Source: an uncultured Ignavibacteria bacterium (GTDB lineage: Bacteria > Bacteroidota > Ignavibacteria > Kapaibacteriales > UBA2268). From it: DNA of 8,284 nt. Location of the stretch: NCBI GenBank assembly GCA_903911805.1, contig CAIWET010000017.1, forward strand, positions 1 through 8,284, read 5' to 3'. The notes beneath the pieces were generated by a model. That model saw only the letters and a program-made list of their open reading frames with translations, was not told the DNA's origin and did no database searches. Positions 5,251 to 8,284 of this stretch are shown here, piece after piece. A program made the translations under genes and the position numbers. Within the stretch, counting starts at the first letter, position 1. The number at the start of each line of letters is the position of its first letter.

Positions 5251-8244
5251 TTATTTATTAAAAATAAATTCTACATTTGAATTATTAGTCATTTCAGGGA
5301 ATATTTCCATCTGAGATTGAGGTCTTCCTGCTTGAGTTTGGCTAATCAATACCATTGAATAACTCATATAATGGAACAATCTTTTGAATTGGTCAGCATT
5401 ATCAAGTTTACCAGAGTGAATAATTGCAACAGTTTTTGAGCTATTAGCAGGATTTGAATAATTCAATAATAATAAATTTCCTTCTTTTTTGAATGATTTA
5501 TTGTTGATTGAAATATCTTCCTTATTAATTTTAATAGTTGATGGCAATTTGCCTTCAAATTTTTTATAAAAATCATTATTATCAGTATTACCTAAAATGA
5601 TTAAAGATCTATCTTTCCAATCATTATCTTTTAATTCATCAATAGATTTTGAATCAAATACATAATCGCTTTCTTTCATCATTTTTACGATATTATGATA
5701 AACATCAATATCAGCTGATTTTTCAGTTGGAGTAATTACTAAAGGATTATCGGATAAAACTTGTCCAAAACTAAATGGAATTTCCCATTTATTCAATTTT
5801 CGTAAGCACTGATAATCAGGGTCAAGTGTCATTTTAGTTAAATTAGCAATATTCGGGATTTTAAATTTATTAACGTCTTTAGTGATTGTAAAGCTTTTCC
5901 AAATTGTGTCTTTCCCTGTTATAAATCTAATTGGAACTGACATATAATATTTTAAATCCTGATTAATTTCAAAAGATAAAGAATCATTGTCTTTGTTCAC
6001 GTTTTTGAGCTCTAAAGCTGGTATTTTAGTGTCATTTAACCATTGGTTAAATAATGCCTTAGTGTTGATGTTTGTGCTGTCCTTGCGTGTTTGCTCAGCA
6101 AATAACATTCTCATACCAAACCAGGATGCACGTTTGCCTTTATATTTTGTAGCAAAGTTTTTAATAACTGAGAAGAATTTATCATCACCAAATAATTTTG
6201 TTAATTCATAGAATAAGAATCCACCTTTTGAATAACCAATTACTGCATCGTCATTATTTCTTTGATATTGAAAATCCTTTAATGGATAATTTGCTTTTTC
6301 AGGTAATGATGAAATTGCAATTAATGCTTTTTTGCGCCAATCTAATGCGCCAGATGGCTTATTTGTCAAAATATTATAGAAATAATTACTTGAAAATGTT
6401 GTTAATGCTTCGCACCAGTTTCCAGAGCTATAATCAACATAAACGCTATTTCCCCACCAATTATGTACAAATTCGTGTGCTAATGAACCTGGAGATAACA
6501 TCACCCAAGGCATCAACATTAATTTATTTGATAATAATGTATATCCTGGCATTCCAAAACCTGTTGCAAAAAAGTTCTCAACTATTTTGAAATTGCTATA
6601 AGGATATGGCCCAAATAATTTTGTATATAAATTATAATATTCAATAGAAGATTTTAAATAAGTGTTTCCAGCATCAGCAGATGACATACCTGATTGAGGA
6701 TTGGCTACTGCATCTGAAAAAGTAAATAAACTAAAAGTTTTGCCATCATAAGTTGTATCTTTTTGATTATATCTGCCACCCACTAAAATCATATCATCTG
6801 TTGGTAATTCAGATTTATATTGATAAACCCTTTTATCATTAACTTCTTTTAAAGAAACTAATGTTCCTGAGGTTATCAAAGTCAAATCTTTTGGTAAAGT
6901 GATTTCAATATCAAAGTCTGCAAGATCTTTTTCTGCTTGTCCAAAATAACTGCCACCAGGTAGATAAATTCCTTCGCCTTTAGCTGAAGAAATGTATCCA
7001 GGAGTATGTGAGTGCTTTTGGTTAAGCATAGTTATTTCAGGTGAGTGATAAACTTCGCCACTAAATTCATAATAAATTTCATTAATTTCTTTATCTTTTG
7101 GAGAAAGAATTATTAAATTATATAAACTATCTTCTTTGATTTTATATTCAATTTCACCATTTGGTGAATTTAATTTACTGATTTTTAAATCTTTTAGAAT
7201 TTGGAAACTACTTCTTTTTGCAATAGGATTTTTGAATTTTAATAAATCACTACCTTTAATAAAGTGCTGTTCAGGATTAATATCAATTTTAATATTATGT
7301 TTTGAGATGAAATTTTCACCAAGGTGGCCACCCATCATTTCTTGAGTAATTTCTTCGTGTTTGTTTTCTTCTAAAACCATAATATAATCACCAAAAGTTT
7401 TAGAATCTTCAGGGAAAGTTTCACATTTTCCATTTTCAACATAATAAGGTGAAAGTACACTTAAACTCAATTTAGAATTACGTTCCATTAACTTCTTTAC
7501 TGTTCCTTGATAATTATTTGAATGAAAATCACCGTCAAAATGGATTACTTTTTTGCCAGTTAATTTAACAAAATCAAAAATACTCTCAGCCATTGTTTCA
7601 TCTTTGATAACCTGAGCACCATAATACAAATATAAAGTATTTTCCTGATTAGGAGTTAAAGTCATATTAGTATCCATCCCCATATTCGCTAGCATAGATC
7701 TATAGAATTTTTTCAAATAAACATCATCTTCAATTTTCATTGATCTTGTAACTAATTTTCTTTCCTCAGGTTTCAATTTTTCAACTGCACCCCAACCATC
7801 TGAAGCAAAAGCAGCGGCATATTTTCTTGGAATGTTTGCGGCAATAAGGCTTGATTTGTTTGCTTTTGCTAATTCTAAAAGAGGTTTATAAAAATCATTA
7901 TAATCTGGCCATGGTCTGCTTGATTTAAGGAATTGCTTTTCATCCATTAAATTAGTCATAAAGCTGTCGATTTGAGGTTGAACATCACGTTCGAACATTT
8001 CCATAGAAACAACCAATGAAGAATTTAATTTATATAATTCAGTTAAATATAATTCTTGAATTTTATGAACAACAGAATCATCGTGGAATTCACCAAAAAA
8101 GATTACATCTTTTTGATATGTTTTTTTTGCTAAATCGGTTATACTGATTTTTTCGCCAGTTTTTGACTCGAAAATTGTGTAATTGCGGGAGCTTAATGAC
8201 ATTAAATTTATCATAAAAATCAGAAGAAATACTATCTTTTTCAT
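5251..8244 (-). CDS. Secreted ChaN-like haem-binding domain fused to an M1-type zinc metallopeptidase, with an extra C-terminal domain
   Basis: 997 aa, exported by a signal peptide (about 1-19, no lipobox). Residues about 22-270 match the ChaN-like/haem-binding uptake family (Tiki superfamily): G-E-F-H-D-D at 51-56, S-M-E-M-F at 80-84, N-I-P-R at 137-140 and F-D-G-D-F-H at 236-241. After a linker, residues about 345-745 are an M1-like peptidase. H590-E-F-V-H594 and E612 are the zinc site (E591 the general base), and Y671 in G-Y-S-K-G-G is the likely transition-state Tyr. Two departures from textbook M1 enzymes are visible. The gap between H594 and E612 is 17 residues rather than 18, and the GxMEN exopeptidase motif is replaced by G-F-G-M-P-G (562-567). 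It is therefore probably a hydrolase but perhaps not a simple aminopeptidase. Residues about 825-997 are an additional alpha/beta-looking domain I cannot name. ATG at 8244 has no evident Shine-Dalgarno. It is followed by the LytTR gene after 18 nt. Confidence 0.9.
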   Translation of the reverse strand: MKKIVFLLIFMINLMSLSSRNYTIFESKTGEKISITDLAKKTYQKDVIFFGEFHDDSVVHKIQELYLTELYKLNSSLVVSMEMFERDVQPQIDSFMTNLMDEKQFLKSSRPWPDYNDFYKPLLELAKANKSSLIAANIPRKYAAAFASDGWGAVEKLKPEERKLVTRSMKIEDDVYLKKFYRSMLANMGMDTNMTLTPNQENTLYLYYGAQVIKDETMAESIFDFVKLTGKKVIHFDGDFHSNNYQGTVKKLMERNSKLSLSVLSPYYVENGKCETFPEDSKTFGDYIMVLEENKHEEITQEMMGGHLGENFISKHNIKIDINPEQHFIKGSDLLKFKNPIAKRSSFQILKDLKISKLNSPNGEIEYKIKEDSLYNLIILSPKDKEINEIYYEFSGEVYHSPEITMLNQKHSHTPGYISSAKGEGIYLPGGSYFGQAEKDLADFDIEITLPKDLTLITSGTLVSLKEVNDKRVYQYKSELPTDDMILVGGRYNQKDTTYDGKTFSLFTFSDAVANPQSGMSSADAGNTYLKSSIEYYNLYTKLFGPYPYSNFKIVENFFATGFGMPGYTLLSNKLMLMPWVMLSPGSLAHEFVHNWWGNSVYVDYSSGNWCEALTTFSSNYFYNILTNKPSGALDWRKKALIAISSLPEKANYPLKDFQYQRNNDDAVIGYSKGGFLFYELTKLFGDDKFFSVIKNFATKYKGKRASWFGMRMLFAEQTRKDSTNINTKALFNQWLNDTKIPALELKNVNKDNDSLSFEINQDLKYYMSVPIRFITGKDTIWKSFTITKDVNKFKIPNIANLTKMTLDPDYQCLRKLNKWEIPFSFGQVLSDNPLVITPTEKSADIDVYHNIVKMMKESDYVFDSKSIDELKDNDWKDRSLIILGNTDNNDFYKKFEGKLPSTIKINKEDISINNKSFKKEGNLLLLNYSNPANSSKTVAIIHSGKLDNADQFKRLFHYMSYSMVLISQTQAGRPQSQMEIFPEMTNNSNVEFIFNK

Positions 8245-8252
8245 ATCTTAAA

Positions 8253-8283
8253 CAAAAATAATTCTAAATATCTTTACTGTAAA
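8253..8283 (-). promoter_or_regulatory. Candidate Bacteroidota-type promoter for the ChaN-M1/LytTR unit
   Basis: On the minus strand, TATTTTTG (8260-8253) fits the Bacteroidota -7 consensus TAnnTTTG. TTTA (8283-8280) sits 19 nt upstream, where TTTG is expected. The box lies only 8 nt before the ATG, so a transcript from it would be nearly leaderless. AT-rich DNA can produce this match by chance. Confidence 0.25.
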
Positions 8284-8284
8284 G

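Overview
The window is strongly AT-rich and gene-dense, with very short intergenic gaps. It has Bacteroidota/FCB-group traits: two putative outer-envelope lipoproteins with Cys lipoboxes, an ECF sigma factor paired with an anti-sigma/beta-barrel chimera, a LytTR response regulator, and a secreted ChaN-M1 peptidase. A deep or environmental member of Bacteroidota or a neighbour (for example the Ignavibacteria/Kapabacteria side) is plausible, but no marker gene here fixes the taxon. Both ATG and GTG starts are used, some behind clear Shine-Dalgarno sequences. No RNA gene, CRISPR array, insertion sequence or long gene-free stretch was seen.

Left part (1-1914, + strand). A 196-aa lipoprotein of a conserved but uncharacterised family is closed by an excellent intrinsic terminator (655-682). 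It is followed at once by a complete HI0933/YhiN/BaiN-type FAD flavoprotein.

Centre (1951-4471, + strand). There is a compact three-gene unit: an ECF sigma factor, then 6 nt later a 424-aa protein, then a lipoprotein whose start overlaps the 424-aa gene by 23 bp. The 424-aa protein has a cytoplasmic anti-sigma-like N-terminus, one strong membrane helix, a disordered and coiled periplasmic tether, and a C-terminal outer-membrane beta-barrel. This matches the 'dual membrane-spanning anti-sigma factor' (Dma) architecture with its Das sigma factor, described in Bacteroides. A single polypeptide anchored in both membranes could pass an outer-membrane state directly to a sigma factor. The overlapping lipoprotein is a candidate extra component. 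This is the most interesting system in the window.

Right part (4468-8244, - strand). A convergent two-gene unit holds a 997-aa secreted protein and, 18 nt downstream, a LytTR response regulator with a GTG start and no histidine kinase in view. The 997-aa protein fuses a ChaN-like haem-binding (Tiki-superfamily) domain to an M1-type zinc metallopeptidase and an extra C-terminal domain. The peptidase keeps zinc ligands and the catalytic Tyr but has lost the GxMEN exopeptidase motif. The convergent units share a TTAA in which both stop codons lie, and no terminator separates them.
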